This document shows, in pieces, positions 1-8,577 of a DNA stretch of 64,000 nucleotides. The first letter of the stretch is position 1. Each line of letters begins with the position of its first letter. This DNA is from Mariniflexile sp. TRM1-10 (GTDB lineage Bacteria > Bacteroidota > Bacteroidia > Flavobacteriales > Flavobacteriaceae), in assembly GCF_003425985.1 (NCBI RefSeq), contig NZ_CP022985.1, forward strand, positions 1,835,501 through 1,899,500, read 5' to 3'. A program made the translations under genes and the position numbers. The notes beneath the pieces were generated by a model. It was not told the DNA's origin and made no database searches. It saw only the letters and a program-made list of their open reading frames with translations.

Positions 1-151
1 TTGTTCAGATAAAATAGAAAATTTAAACATAGTCTCAGTTATGGTTATATTTTATATGGACATACTGATTAAAAAGAAACAAATTTAATAGACTATTTTG
101 GTATTTATTTGGAATAAATATCAAAATTACAAACAAAAGTTGTCATTCTTA

Positions 152-1198
152 ATGAAGAAATCAGAAAATATAGTAGTTGGCATATCAATAGGTGATTTAA
201 ATGGCATTGGTGGAGAAATTGTTTTAAAAACATTTGAAGACTCTAGAATGTTAGAATTCTGTACACCAGTTATTTTTGCTTCGGCAAAAGCCATGAATTT
301 TTTTAAAACACATTTTAATTCAGAAATCAATTTTAACAGCATTAACAATTTAAATCAACTCCTTTTTGGAAAGGTTAATGTATTTAATTGCTGGAATGAA
401 CCTGTAAATATTGAGTTTGGCAAAGAAGATGTTAAAATAGGAGCGTATGCCATTAAGTCTTTACAAATGGCAACAAAAGCACTTAAAGACGGTCAAATAG
501 ATGTTTTGGTTACTGCGCCTATAAATAAACACAATATACAGTCCGAAGCATTTAAATTTCCGGGGCATACCGATTATTTGGCCCAACAATTAGAAGGCGA
601 AAGCCTTATGTTTATGGTAACCGACACATTAAGGGTTGGATTGCTAACAGACCATGTGCCCGTAAAAAATATTGTAGAGCACCTCTCCGAAGCTTTAATC
701 ATTAAAAAAATAAATGCTGTTTATAATTCACTTTTAAAAGACTTTAATATAGTTAGACCCAAAATAGCCGTTTTAGGTATTAATCCGCACACAGGCGATA
801 ATGGTGTTATTGGTAATGAAGACGATACGATTTTAAGACCAACACTTCAAAAAATCAAAGAAGAAGGTAAATTAGTGTTTGGACCGTATGCTGCCGATAG
901 CTTTTTTGGCTCCAATAATTATAAAAATTTTGATGCCATTGTAGCCACCTATCACGATCAAGGCTTGATCCCATTTAAGACACTGTCTTTTGGTCAAGGC
1001 GTTAATTTTACTGCGGGGTTGAATAAAATTAGAACCTCTCCAGACCACGGAACAGCCTACGAAATTGCAGGAAAAGGGGTAGCAGACGAGAACTCTTTTA
1101 AGGAAGCTGTTTTTGCTGCTATTCAAATATTTAAAAATAGATTTGATTATGAAGAACTTACGTCAAACCCCTTGAAAAAATCAAATCAAAAGATGTAA
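152..1198 (+). CDS. pdxA: 4-hydroxythreonine-4-phosphate dehydrogenase PdxA
   Basis: PdxA oxidises 4-phosphohydroxy-L-threonine with NAD in the cytoplasmic pathway to pyridoxal 5'-phosphate. The three metal-binding histidine regions of the family are visible: FPGHTDYL, NPHTGDNG and ATYHDQGLIPFK. The product is 348 aa, the usual length. The frame stays open back to a TTG at 98, but the family N-terminus (VGISIGDLNGIGGE) follows closely on the ATG at 152, so I use that start. The first 150 bases of the window hold no other gene that I can see. pdxA leads into the yceD-rpmF-fabH-acc cluster, a common flavobacterial order. Confidence 0.95.
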   Translation: MKKSENIVVGISIGDLNGIGGEIVLKTFEDSRMLEFCTPVIFASAKAMNFFKTHFNSEINFNSINNLNQLLFGKVNVFNCWNEPVNIEFGKEDVKIGAYAIKSLQMATKALKDGQIDVLVTAPINKHNIQSEAFKFPGHTDYLAQQLEGESLMFMVTDTLRVGLLTDHVPVKNIVEHLSEALIIKKINAVYNSLLKDFNIVRPKIAVLGINPHTGDNGVIGNEDDTILRPTLQKIKEEGKLVFGPYAADSFFGSNNYKNFDAIVATYHDQGLIPFKTLSFGQGVNFTAGLNKIRTSPDHGTAYEIAGKGVADENSFKEAVFAAIQIFKNRFDYEELTSNPLKKSNQKM

Positions 1199-1241
1199 AC
1201 AAAAAAATGTTTATAAGTAATGTAGCTTAAATAAAAATTTA

Positions 1242-1249
1242 TATATTTG
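1242..1249 (+). promoter_or_regulatory. Promoter -7 box for yceD-rpmF
   Basis: TATATTTG matches the flavobacterial TAnnTTTG box exactly and lies 22 bases before the yceD ATG, leaving a short leader. I see no clear TTG at -33. It lies between pdxA and yceD, so the ribosomal protein pair probably has its own promoter. Confidence 0.55.
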
Positions 1250-1271
1250 CAGGCTCAAAATAGATGTGAGA

Positions 1272-1811
1272 ATGAAGCCATTAAAAGAGTTTACAATCCC
1301 ATTTGTAGGATTAAAGTTTGGAAAGCATCATTTTGAGTATAAAATTGAGAAAACGTTCTTTGAATATTTTGAGTATGAAGAGTTTAATGATGTAAATGTT
1401 AACGTAGATCTTGTATTGGACAAGAAAACTACGTTATTAGAATTAAACTTTAAAATTTCAGGATTTGTAAATGTTAATTGCGATTTAACAAACGAACCTT
1501 TCGATCAGACCATAAAAAATGAGTTCGATTTAGTGGTAAAGTTTGGAGATGAATACAATGATGAGTTTATTGATATTCTTATTGTACCTCACGGAACATA
1601 CGAAATTAACATACAACAATATATTTACGAATTAATTGTACTTGCTGTACCAATTAAACGCGTACATCCTGGAGTTAAAGACGGAACTTTAGATTCCGAT
1701 ATACTTAAAAAGTTAGAAGAATTAAGCCCAAAGCTTAAGGAAGAAAAAGAAACTGAAGAGGAAACCGATCCTCGTTGGAATACATTAAAGAAACTATTAA
1801 CGGATAAATAA
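1272..1811 (+). CDS. YceD/DUF177 family protein
   Basis: This 179-residue acidic protein directly precedes rpmF, the standard position of the DUF177 (YceD) family. Family members are linked to large-subunit rRNA accumulation and translation; the biochemical role is not settled. The family trait visible here is a central region with a conserved-type cysteine (FVNVNCDLTNEPFDQ), followed by a stretch ending in PRWNTLKKLL. A GTG at 1266 is in frame, but the ATG at 1272 gives the better start. The gap to rpmF is only 9 bases, so the two are probably co-transcribed from the box at 1242. Confidence 0.85.
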   Translation: MKPLKEFTIPFVGLKFGKHHFEYKIEKTFFEYFEYEEFNDVNVNVDLVLDKKTTLLELNFKISGFVNVNCDLTNEPFDQTIKNEFDLVVKFGDEYNDEFIDILIVPHGTYEINIQQYIYELIVLAVPIKRVHPGVKDGTLDSDILKKLEELSPKLKEEKETEEETDPRWNTLKKLLTDK

Positions 1812-1820
1812 ACATAAAAA

Positions 1821-2024
1821 ATGGCACATCCTAAGAGAAAAATCTCGAAAACAAGAAGAGATAAAAGAAGAACACATTACAAAGCAACTGCGCCACAGAT
1901 TGCTACTTGTCCAACAACTGGTGAAGCACATTTATACCACAGAGCTCACTGGCACGAAGGAAAATTATATTACAGAGGTCAAGTGTTAATTGATAACTCT
2001 GAAGCTGTAGAAAACGTAGCATAA
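1821..2024 (+). CDS. rpmF: 50S ribosomal protein L32
   Basis: L32 is a small structural protein of the large ribosomal subunit. The basic N-terminus [17 protein letters not shown] is diagnostic and the length (67 aa) is normal. Many bacterial L32 proteins carry a four-cysteine zinc ribbon. Here only one cysteine remains ([17 protein letters not shown]), so this is the zinc-independent form. It follows yceD by 9 bases and is closed by a strong terminator, so yceD-rpmF is a two-gene unit. Confidence 0.97.
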   Translation: MAHPKRKISKTRRDKRRTHYKATAPQIATCPTTGEAHLYHRAHWHEGKLYYRGQVLIDNSEAVENVA

Positions 2025-2045
2025 ATTGTATGCACGCATATAATA

Positions 2046-2072
2046 AAACGCTCACATGTGAGCGTTTTTTTT
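2046..2072 (+). terminator. Rho-independent terminator after rpmF
   Basis: A perfect inverted repeat (aaacgctcaca / tgtgagcgttt) runs straight into a T-run 22 bases after the rpmF stop. It is the clear end of the yceD-rpmF transcript. Confidence 0.85.
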
Positions 2073-2204
2073 ATGATATGCTTTTTCTAAAGGACAAAAA
2101 CACGTAATTTGCACAATGTTTCGTCAAATTTTAGTAGTTTTCGCGACATTTTGAGCGTTTTTGTTCAATTTTAATGATTTTTTGATCAATTTAACTATAA
2201 AGTT

Positions 2205-3206
2205 ATGGGAAAAATCTCAGCAGCAATAACCGCTGTTGGTGCTTATGTGCCAGAATACGTATTAACCAATCAAATTCTTGAAACATTGGTTGATACTAAT
2301 GATGAATGGATAACTTCTAGAACAGGAATAAAAGAGCGTCGAATTCTTAAAGACGAAGGAAAAGGAACTTCTTACTTAGCTATTAAAGCAGGACAAGACC
2401 TTATTAATAAAAAAGGCATAGACCCTAAAACTATTGAACTTGTTATTGTTGCAACCGCAACTCCAGATATGAAAGCGGCCTCAACGGCTTCTTTTACGGC
2501 TACCGAAATAGGTGCAGTAAATGCATTTTCATTCGATATGGATGCTGCATGTTCTAGTTTTTTGTACGGTATGTCCGTAGCAGCCAGTTATATTGAATCT
2601 GGCCGTTATAAAAATGTATTGTTAATTGGAGCCGATAAAATGTCTTCAATTATCAATTATAAAGACCGAGCCACTTGTATTATTTTTGGTGACGGAGCAG
2701 GAGCCGTTTTATTCGAACCTAATGAAGAAGGTTTGGGACTTCAGGATGAATATCTAAGAAGTGACGGAACAGGTCGGGAGTTTTTACAGGCTACCTACGG
2801 AGGTTCTTCATTTCCAATAACCCCAGAAGCCATAGAAAAAGGGGGGCAGTATGCTTTTCAAGAAGGGAAAACAGTATTTAAAAATGCGGTATTCAACATG
2901 GCAGATGCCACTGTAAAAATATTAGAGCGTAATAATTTAACAAAAGAGGATGTTGATTGGTTGGCTGCGCATCAAGCAAATAAGCGTATTATTGACGCTA
3001 CTGCACAACGCATCGAATTGGAAGAAGAGAAAGTAATGATTAATATTCACAAGTATGGTAATACGACTTCTGCTACGTTACCATTACTATTAAGTGACTA
3101 TGAATCACAACTTAAAAAAGGAGATAATATAATTTTTGCCGCTTTTGGAGGCGGATTTAATTGGGGTGCCATTTATTTAAAATGGGCATATAATTCAGTA
3201 AACTAA
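2205..3206 (+). CDS. fabH: 3-oxoacyl-ACP synthase III (FabH)
   Basis: FabH starts fatty acid synthesis by condensing an acyl-CoA with malonyl-ACP. The catalytic Cys-His-Asn triad is visible: C116 in DAACSSF, His in AAHQANKR and Asn in HKYGNTTSA. The glycine-rich C-terminus (AAFGGGFNWG) is also typical, and the 333-aa length is normal. The 180-base gap after rpmF contains the terminator and a weak promoter-like TAATTTG around 2105. The gene is followed at 22 bases by accB and then accC, so initiation and malonyl-CoA supply sit in one cluster. Confidence 0.96.
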   Translation: MGKISAAITAVGAYVPEYVLTNQILETLVDTNDEWITSRTGIKERRILKDEGKGTSYLAIKAGQDLINKKGIDPKTIELVIVATATPDMKAASTASFTATEIGAVNAFSFDMDAACSSFLYGMSVAASYIESGRYKNVLLIGADKMSSIINYKDRATCIIFGDGAGAVLFEPNEEGLGLQDEYLRSDGTGREFLQATYGGSSFPITPEAIEKGGQYAFQEGKTVFKNAVFNMADATVKILERNNLTKEDVDWLAAHQANKRIIDATAQRIELEEEKVMINIHKYGNTTSATLPLLLSDYESQLKKGDNIIFAAFGGGFNWGAIYLKWAYNSVN

Positions 3207-3228
3207 CCATTAACTAATTAGTAAGATT

Positions 3229-3708
3229 ATGGATATTAAAGAAATTCAAAACTTAATCAAGTTTGTTGCCAAATCAGGGGCAAGCGAGGTTAAACTAGAA
3301 ATGGATGATATTAAAATCACCATAAAAACAGGATCAGATTCAGAAACAACAGCAGTGCATTATGCGCCTGTAGCGGCTCAAATGCCACAAATGGCAGTGC
3401 CAGTTTCTGAAGCAAAACCAACCGCGGAACCTTCTGCGTCCGTTGCTCCAGCAACAGAAGATTCAAAATACATCACTATAAAATCGCCAATTATTGGAAC
3501 TTTTTATAGAAAACCATCTCCAGATAAGCCATTATTTGTAGAGGTTGGACAAACCATTGCTGAAGGCGATGTGCTTTGTATTATAGAAGCTATGAAACTT
3601 TTCAATGAAATCGAATCTGAAGTTTCAGGTAAAATAGTTAAAATATTAGTTGACGATTCTTCACCTGTTGAATTCGATCAACCATTATTTTTAGTAGATC
3701 CATCTTAA
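3229..3708 (+). CDS. accB: Biotin carboxyl carrier protein of acetyl-CoA carboxylase
   Basis: AccB carries the biotin that shuttles CO2 during malonyl-CoA synthesis. The biotinylation site EAMKLFNEIE is present, with the target lysine at residue 123. Before it comes a Pro/Ala-rich linker (about residues 45-78), and the N-terminal segment matches the usual AccB start. The length of 159 aa is normal. It is the first of the accB-accC pair that makes up the biotin carboxylase half of the complex; the carboxyltransferase subunits are not in the window. Confidence 0.96.
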   Translation: MDIKEIQNLIKFVAKSGASEVKLEMDDIKITIKTGSDSETTAVHYAPVAAQMPQMAVPVSEAKPTAEPSASVAPATEDSKYITIKSPIIGTFYRKPSPDKPLFVEVGQTIAEGDVLCIIEAMKLFNEIESEVSGKIVKILVDDSSPVEFDQPLFLVDPS

Positions 3709-3716
3709 TTAATTCA

Positions 3717-3736
3717 GAATTCAGAATTCTGAATTC
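3717..3736. repeat. Perfect 20-bp palindrome between accB and accC
   Basis: Tandem GAATTC-centred units form the perfect palindrome gaattcagaattctgaattc in the 45-base gap. There is no T-run, so it is probably not a terminator; it may be a processing or protein-binding site. Confidence 0.6.
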
Positions 3737-3753
3737 ATAATTTTTATAAAATT

Positions 3754-5106
3754 ATGTTTAAAAAAGTATTGATTGCCAATAGAGGGGAAATAGCATTGCG
3801 TGTTATTAGAACCTGTAAAGAAATGGGCATAAAAACAGTTGCTGTTTACTCTACAGCCGATGCAGAAAGTTTGCACGTTAAATTTGCAGACGAAGCCGTT
3901 TGTATAGGACCTCCATCTAGTAGTTTGTCTTATTTAAAAATATCCAATATTATTGCGGCGGCTGAGATTACTAATGCAGACGCTATTCACCCTGGTTATG
4001 GGTTTTTATCTGAAAATGCTAAATTTTCAAAGATATGTGAAGAACACGGTATAAAATTTATTGGTGCTTCTCCAGAAATGATTGACAGAATGGGAGACAA
4101 AGCCAATGCAAAATCTACCATGATTGCTGCAGGCGTACCTTGTGTTCCAGGAAGCGAAGGGGTTATAAAGTCATTTGAAGAATGTGAAAAAGTAGCCAAA
4201 AAAACCGGCTATCCAGTTATGCTTAAGGCATCTGCCGGTGGTGGTGGAAAAGGTATGCGTGCCGTTTGGAAACCGGAAAACTTAAAAGATGCTTGGGATT
4301 CTGCACGTCAAGAAAGTAAAGCGGCTTTTGGGAATGACGATATGTACATGGAAAAACTTATTGAAGAGCCAAGACATATTGAAATCCAAATTGTGGGAGA
4401 CTCTACTGGAAGAGCATGTCATTTATCGGAAAGAGATTGTTCTATCCAACGTCGCCATCAAAAACTAACCGAAGAAACACCTTCACCATTTATGACCGAT
4501 GAACTTCGTGAAAAAATGGGAAAAGCCGCAGTTAAAGCAGCAGAATATATTAAATACGAAGGTGCAGGAACCATCGAGTTTTTAGTAGATAAGCACCGTA
4601 ATTTCTACTTTATGGAGATGAATACGCGTATTCAGGTAGAACACCCCATTACAGAACAAGTTATCGATTTCGATTTAATTCGTGAACAAATTCTTGTGGC
4701 TGCAGGAGTGCCAATTTCTGGTAAAAATTATTTACCAAAATTACATTCCATCGAGTGTCGTATTAATGCTGAAGACCCGTTTAATGGTTTCCGTCCATCA
4801 CCAGGAACCATCACAACGTTACATGCCCCAGGAGGTCATGGTGTGCGTTTAGACACCCACGTGTATGCAGGTTATACCATTCCGCCAAATTACGATTCTA
4901 TGATTGCCAAGTTAATCACAACGGCGCAAACCAGAGAAGAAGCCATCAATAAAATGAAGCGTGCTTTAGACGAATTCGTAATAGAAGGTGTAAAAACCAC
5001 CATTCCATTCCACAGACAATTAATGGAGCATCCAGATTATTTAGCTGGAAATTATACCACTAAATTTATGGAAGATTTTGTTATAGAAAAACAAGTTGAA
5101 GAATAA
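3754..5106 (+). CDS. accC: Acetyl-CoA carboxylase biotin carboxylase subunit
   Basis: AccC uses ATP and bicarbonate to carboxylate the biotin on AccB. The ATP-grasp fold is recognisable from [10 protein letters not shown] at the N-terminus, [10 protein letters not shown], the glycine loop [11 protein letters not shown], and the active-site stretch [15 protein letters not shown]. At 450 aa it is the stand-alone bacterial form. It is co-directional with accB, separated by a short palindrome, and closed by a terminator. Confidence 0.97.
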   Translation: MFKKVLIANRGEIALRVIRTCKEMGIKTVAVYSTADAESLHVKFADEAVCIGPPSSSLSYLKISNIIAAAEITNADAIHPGYGFLSENAKFSKICEEHGIKFIGASPEMIDRMGDKANAKSTMIAAGVPCVPGSEGVIKSFEECEKVAKKTGYPVMLKASAGGGGKGMRAVWKPENLKDAWDSARQESKAAFGNDDMYMEKLIEEPRHIEIQIVGDSTGRACHLSERDCSIQRRHQKLTEETPSPFMTDELREKMGKAAVKAAEYIKYEGAGTIEFLVDKHRNFYFMEMNTRIQVEHPITEQVIDFDLIREQILVAAGVPISGKNYLPKLHSIECRINAEDPFNGFRPSPGTITTLHAPGGHGVRLDTHVYAGYTIPPNYDSMIAKLITTAQTREEAINKMKRALDEFVIEGVKTTIPFHRQLMEHPDYLAGNYTTKFMEDFVIEKQVEE

Positions 5107-5111
5107 ATAGT

Positions 5112-5143
5112 AAAGACTCCGCAAGCAATTTCGGAGTTTTTTT
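5112..5143 (+). terminator. Terminator after accC
   Basis: The stem actccg / cggagt (5116-5121 with 5132-5137) is followed by a T-run directly after the accC stop. Confidence 0.75.
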
Positions 5144-5165
5144 ATGGTGTTCCTTTTGCTTTTTT

Positions 5166-5292
5166 TAAAGTTACAAAGTTACAAAGTTGCAGAGTTGCAA
5201 AGCTAAAGAGATTATAATTTCAAAGTTGGTTCAAAAAAACCATCAACCAACAACCATCAACCAACAACCATCAACCATCAACCATCAACCAA
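5166..5292. repeat. Two short low-complexity tandem tracts
   Basis: From 5166 to about 5205 a degenerate 9-base unit (aaagttaca) repeats about four times. From about 5239 to 5291 an ACCATCAACCA-type unit repeats five to six times. Both lie directly upstream of the FAD oxidoreductase start. They keep a reading frame open by chance, producing a false N-terminal extension rich in Asn, Gln and Pro. Confidence 0.75.
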
Positions 5293-5294
5293 AA

Positions 5295-6416
5295 ATGACT
5301 CTCTCTTACTGGGAAATAAAATCATGGTTTACCAACATAGATTTCACTATTGTTGGGAGCGGTATTGTGGGATTAAGTTGTGCCTTACGGTTAAAAGACC
5401 AATTCCCTAAAGCCAACATATTAATATTGGAAAAAGGTATGTTGCCACAAGGTGCCAGCACAAAAAATGCAGGATTTGCCTGTTTTGGTAGCCTTAGTGA
5501 AATACTTGATGACCTAAAATCGCATTCAGAAGAAGAGGTTTTTAATCTGGTAAAAAAGCGTGTGAATGGTTTACAGCTGTTAAAAGAAACTTTGGGTGAG
5601 CGCGCTATAAATTATCAAAACTATGGTGGATATGAGTTGTTTTTAAATGATGATGATTTGTTTGAAGCATGTCTTTCAAAACAAGTAGACATCAATAGAT
5701 TGCTTCAACCTATATTTAAAAAGGATGTTTTCAGCATGAAACCAAACAGTTTTCATTTTAAAAAGGTAAAAGAGCATTATATTTTTAATCCGTTTGAAGG
5801 ACAGATAGATACAGGAAAGATGATGGAAGCTCTCCTTCAAAAAGCACAATCAAAAGGTATCAAAATATTAAATAACATAACGGTTGAAGGCTTTTCAGAA
5901 GCTGTCGATTCAGTAAAAATAAAAACCAATTCGGTCGAGTTTTCAACATCAAAACTATGTATTGCTACTAATGGTTTTGCAACGCAACTTATAAAAGAAG
6001 ATGTAAAGCCAGCACGGGCACAAGTGCTCATTACAAAACCTATAGATAATCTCCATATAAAAGGCACGTTTCATTTAGACAAAGGTTTTTATTATTTTAG
6101 AAACATTGATAATCGAATTTTGTTAGGTGGTGGCAGAAACCTAGATTTTAAAGGTGAAGAAACAACCGATTTTGCTCAAACCTATATTATTCAAAACAAA
6201 TTGGAAAGTATACTAAAAACGGTTATTTTACCTGAAATTCCGTTTGAAATTGAACAAAGGTGGAGTGGTATTATGGGCGTTGGAAAACTAAAAAATACTA
6301 TTGTAAAATCATTGGGTAATCATGTATATTGCGGTGTAAAACTCGGCGGTATGGGAATTGCCATTGGGAGTTTGGTAGGAAAGGAATTAGCACAATTAAT
6401 AGCATATCATGATTAG
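5295..6416 (+). CDS. FAD-dependent oxidoreductase (DAO family)
   Basis: This is a cytoplasmic flavoprotein of the D-amino-acid oxidase/glycine oxidase type, substrate unknown. The dinucleotide-binding motif IVGSGIVGLSCALRL lies near the N-terminus, followed by the acidic residue that holds the adenosine ribose (ILILEKG). The C-terminus has the family pattern QRWSGIMGVG...YCGVKLGGMGIAIG. The ATG at 5295 is chosen because the in-frame sequence before it is low-complexity repeat. It overlaps mtgA by 8 bases (6409-6416), so the two are translationally coupled. Confidence 0.85.
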   Translation: MTLSYWEIKSWFTNIDFTIVGSGIVGLSCALRLKDQFPKANILILEKGMLPQGASTKNAGFACFGSLSEILDDLKSHSEEEVFNLVKKRVNGLQLLKETLGERAINYQNYGGYELFLNDDDLFEACLSKQVDINRLLQPIFKKDVFSMKPNSFHFKKVKEHYIFNPFEGQIDTGKMMEALLQKAQSKGIKILNNITVEGFSEAVDSVKIKTNSVEFSTSKLCIATNGFATQLIKEDVKPARAQVLITKPIDNLHIKGTFHLDKGFYYFRNIDNRILLGGGRNLDFKGEETTDFAQTYIIQNKLESILKTVILPEIPFEIEQRWSGIMGVGKLKNTIVKSLGNHVYCGVKLGGMGIAIGSLVGKELAQLIAYHD

Positions 6417-7092
6417 AAAATTATTTAGGTTTTTATTTAAAGGGCTCCTTTGGTTTTTTGCAATTTCTATAGGATTGGTTATTGTATTTAAGTGGATGCC
6501 CATTCCTGTTACCCCACTCATGGTTATACGAACCGTTGAACAAAAAATAGATGGAAAAGATATCGTTTGGAAACACGATTGGGAATCTATAGACCACATC
6601 TCCAAAAACTTGCAATTAGCAGTGATTTGTAGCGAAGATCAAAACTTTTTAAACCATCATGGGTTTGATATGAAAGCCATTGAAAAAGCGCTCATATACA
6701 ACAAAAAAGGCAAGCGTACCAGAGGCGCAAGTACCATTAGCCAACAAACAGCAAAAAACGTTTTTTTGTGGCCACAGCGTAGTTGGTTACGTAAAGGCTT
6801 AGAGGCTTATTTTACGTTTTTAATAGAATTAATTTGGTCTAAAGAGCGTATTATGGAAGTCTATTTAAACAGCATTGAAATGGGTAACGGTATTTATGGT
6901 GCCGAAGCCGCAGCGCAACATTGGTTTAAAAGATCGGCTGCCAATTTACGTCAACAAGAAGCTGCTGCCATTGCCGCCATTCTGCCTAGTCCGTTACGAT
7001 ACAGAGCTAATCCTGCAACCAATTATATTCAAGGTAGAAAGAATTGGATAACACGTCAAATGCGCTTTTTTGGTCCTTTAAATTACGATTAA
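6409..7092 (+). CDS. mtgA: Monofunctional peptidoglycan transglycosylase MtgA
   Basis: MtgA polymerises lipid II into glycan strands. It has one N-terminal membrane anchor (about residues 3-26) and a GT51 domain. The GT51 motifs are clear: SEDQNFLNHHGFD with the catalytic glutamate, RGASTISQQTAKNVFLW, and KERIMEVYLNSIEMGNGIYGAEAAA. There is no transpeptidase domain, which fits the 227-aa length. It overlaps the upstream oxidoreductase and is followed 3 bases later by the GreA-like gene, so the three form one operon. Confidence 0.94.
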   Translation: MIRKLFRFLFKGLLWFFAISIGLVIVFKWMPIPVTPLMVIRTVEQKIDGKDIVWKHDWESIDHISKNLQLAVICSEDQNFLNHHGFDMKAIEKALIYNKKGKRTRGASTISQQTAKNVFLWPQRSWLRKGLEAYFTFLIELIWSKERIMEVYLNSIEMGNGIYGAEAAAQHWFKRSAANLRQQEAAAIAAILPSPLRYRANPATNYIQGRKNWITRQMRFFGPLNYD

Positions 7093-7095
7093 GCT

Positions 7096-7557
7096 ATGGC
7101 TTCGAGTTTAGAAATTAAAAAAGAGCTGTATGTACAATGCTTTGATTTTGTTGAAAACAGATTTAATACGATTCAAAATACTATTAACGAAATACAGGAA
7201 TCTTTAACCTCTGAAACCAAAAGTAGTGCTGGTGATAAACACGAAACAGGTAGGGCGATGCTGCAATTGGAACGTGAAAAAGCAGGAAGTCAATTGGCGG
7301 AAATTCAAAAAACCAAAGAAAGCCTATCGAAGATACAAATTTCAAATACTTCAGAATTTATTGGTTTGGGATCTGTTGTTTACACCAATAAAAGCAACTA
7401 TTTTATTGCTATAAGTGCCGGTGAACTAAAAGTAGATAACGACGTATTTTATGCTATTTCGCCCCATACGCCTATTGGGCAATTGCTTATGGGAAAAACA
7501 GTGGGGAATGCGGTTGTTTTTAGGGAGCAACAGTTTAAAATTGAAAAGATATTTTAG
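7096..7557 (+). CDS. GreA/GreB-like C-terminal domain protein
   Basis: This 153-aa cytoplasmic protein has a predicted helical N-terminus (about residues 5-78, rich in Gln, Glu and Lys) and a small beta domain. The C-terminal stretch ISPHTPIGQLLMGKTVGNAVVF resembles the GreA/GreB domain, where SPIGxALLGKxVGD is typical. The N-terminal helices are shaped like the Gre coiled coil but lack a clear acidic tip. Relatives in flavobacteria are often labelled '3-oxoacyl-ACP synthase', which I see no reason to accept. It probably acts on RNA polymerase or an analogous target, but that is inference. It is the last gene of the operon starting at 5295. Confidence 0.7.
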   Translation: MASSLEIKKELYVQCFDFVENRFNTIQNTINEIQESLTSETKSSAGDKHETGRAMLQLEREKAGSQLAEIQKTKESLSKIQISNTSEFIGLGSVVYTNKSNYFIAISAGELKVDNDVFYAISPHTPIGQLLMGKTVGNAVVFREQQFKIEKIF

Positions 7558-7574
7558 AACTCATCTTGACTTTT
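7555..7574. repeat. Short repeat shared with 25724-25743
   Basis: The 20-mer tagaactcatcttgactttt begins at the stop codon of the GreA-like gene and recurs exactly at 25724. It fills the gap between two convergent genes, so it may act as a 3' end signal or be a mobile-element remnant. Confidence 0.6.
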
Positions 7575-7578
7575 TAGA

Positions 7579-8493
7579 TTATTTTAATACAGAAAGACAA
7601 ATATTTAATTTTTTATCTAAATCAATATCACTTTCAAAAAACACCATTTTACCATTCAAATCGGCTTCAATTAAGTAATAACTTCCTTTAAAATAAGCGT
7701 GTTTAACCGTTGCTTTTAAGTTTGAATTTTCGACTAATTTCAATTGATTTGCATAGACAATGCCATAATTTTCTATATCATTAAACTCATCAAAAAATGA
7801 AGCAATCAATTTGTTTTGTGGGTTCTTGTATAGTTGTTCAGGAGTGCCTTTTGCCATAATTTTGGCATCGTGCAATACGATCATCTGATCAGAAAATGAA
7901 AGCACGTCATCTTTATCGTGTGTAGCGACAATACAAGTGATATGTTTTTCTTTCAGATATTTAAAAAGACTTCGGCGTAGCGATTGTTTTTTGAAATTAT
8001 CAATATGGCTAAAAGGTTCATCGAGTAGCAATACCTCGGGTTGTTTCGCAATGGCTTTTGCTATAGCAACCCGTTGCTTTTGTCCGCCGCTTAATTCTTT
8101 CGCTTTTGTATTGGCATAGGACTGTAGCTCTACCACTTCCAGCAACTCTTTTATGCGCGCTTGTTTTTCATCAGGATAAAAATTAGAAAGAAACGCACCA
8201 ATATTTTCGGCGACTGTAATAAAAGGCATCAAATCGAATTCCTGAGCCACGTATTTCATGAATTCAGGACCAACGATGAGGTTGTGTTTTGGACCTAATA
8301 TTTCCTTGTCTTTCCAAAAAATCTGACCTTCATTTAAATCGTAAGTCCCGTAAAGTAATTTTAGAAGCGTACTTTTTCCTGAACCACTTTCACCTATAAT
8401 GGCAAAATGTTCACCTGTTTTAACAGAGAAATTAATATCTTTTAAAATAGGTTGTTTTTTGTATTGGAATGTCAGGTTGTTTACTTGTAGCAT
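7579..8493 (-). CDS. ABC transporter ATP-binding protein
   Basis: This is a stand-alone nucleotide-binding subunit of 304 aa. All hallmarks are present: Walker A GESGSGKST, Q-loop VAQEFDLMP, signature LSGGQKQR, Walker B VLLLDEPF and the H-loop VATHD. About 60 residues follow the ATPase core and could form a regulatory domain. Upstream codons in frame (8565-8494) come from a palindromic repeat, so I start at the ATG ending at 8493. No permease gene lies nearby, so the substrate is unknown. It is downstream of and co-directional with the S9 peptidase. Confidence 0.9.
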   Translation of the reverse strand: MLQVNNLTFQYKKQPILKDINFSVKTGEHFAIIGESGSGKSTLLKLLYGTYDLNEGQIFWKDKEILGPKHNLIVGPEFMKYVAQEFDLMPFITVAENIGAFLSNFYPDEKQARIKELLEVVELQSYANTKAKELSGGQKQRVAIAKAIAKQPEVLLLDEPFSHIDNFKKQSLRRSLFKYLKEKHITCIVATHDKDDVLSFSDQMIVLHDAKIMAKGTPEQLYKNPQNKLIASFFDEFNDIENYGIVYANQLKLVENSNLKATVKHAYFKGSYYLIEADLNGKMVFFESDIDLDKKLNICLSVLK

Positions 8494-8511
8494 AAATAAA
8501 TTAATGTCACA

Positions 8512-8557
8512 TCGAGCGCAGTCGAGATGTCTTAAAATAGTTCTCGACTGCGCTCGA
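8512..8557. repeat. 16-bp perfect inverted repeat (interspersed palindrome)
   Basis: tcgagcgcagtcgaga at 8512-8527 pairs perfectly with 8542-8557 around a 14-base loop. It lies between the S9 peptidase and ABC genes, both on the minus strand. This palindrome type is common between flavobacterial genes; it could also end or stabilise the S9 transcript. Confidence 0.75.
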
Positions 8558-8577
8558 ACCGACACATAAAGAATACT

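Noticed and set aside
5187-5294. N-terminal extension of the FAD oxidoreductase
   Set aside because: Encoded by CATCAACCA tandem repeat; begins at a weak start and adds only Asn/Gln/Pro-rich sequence.
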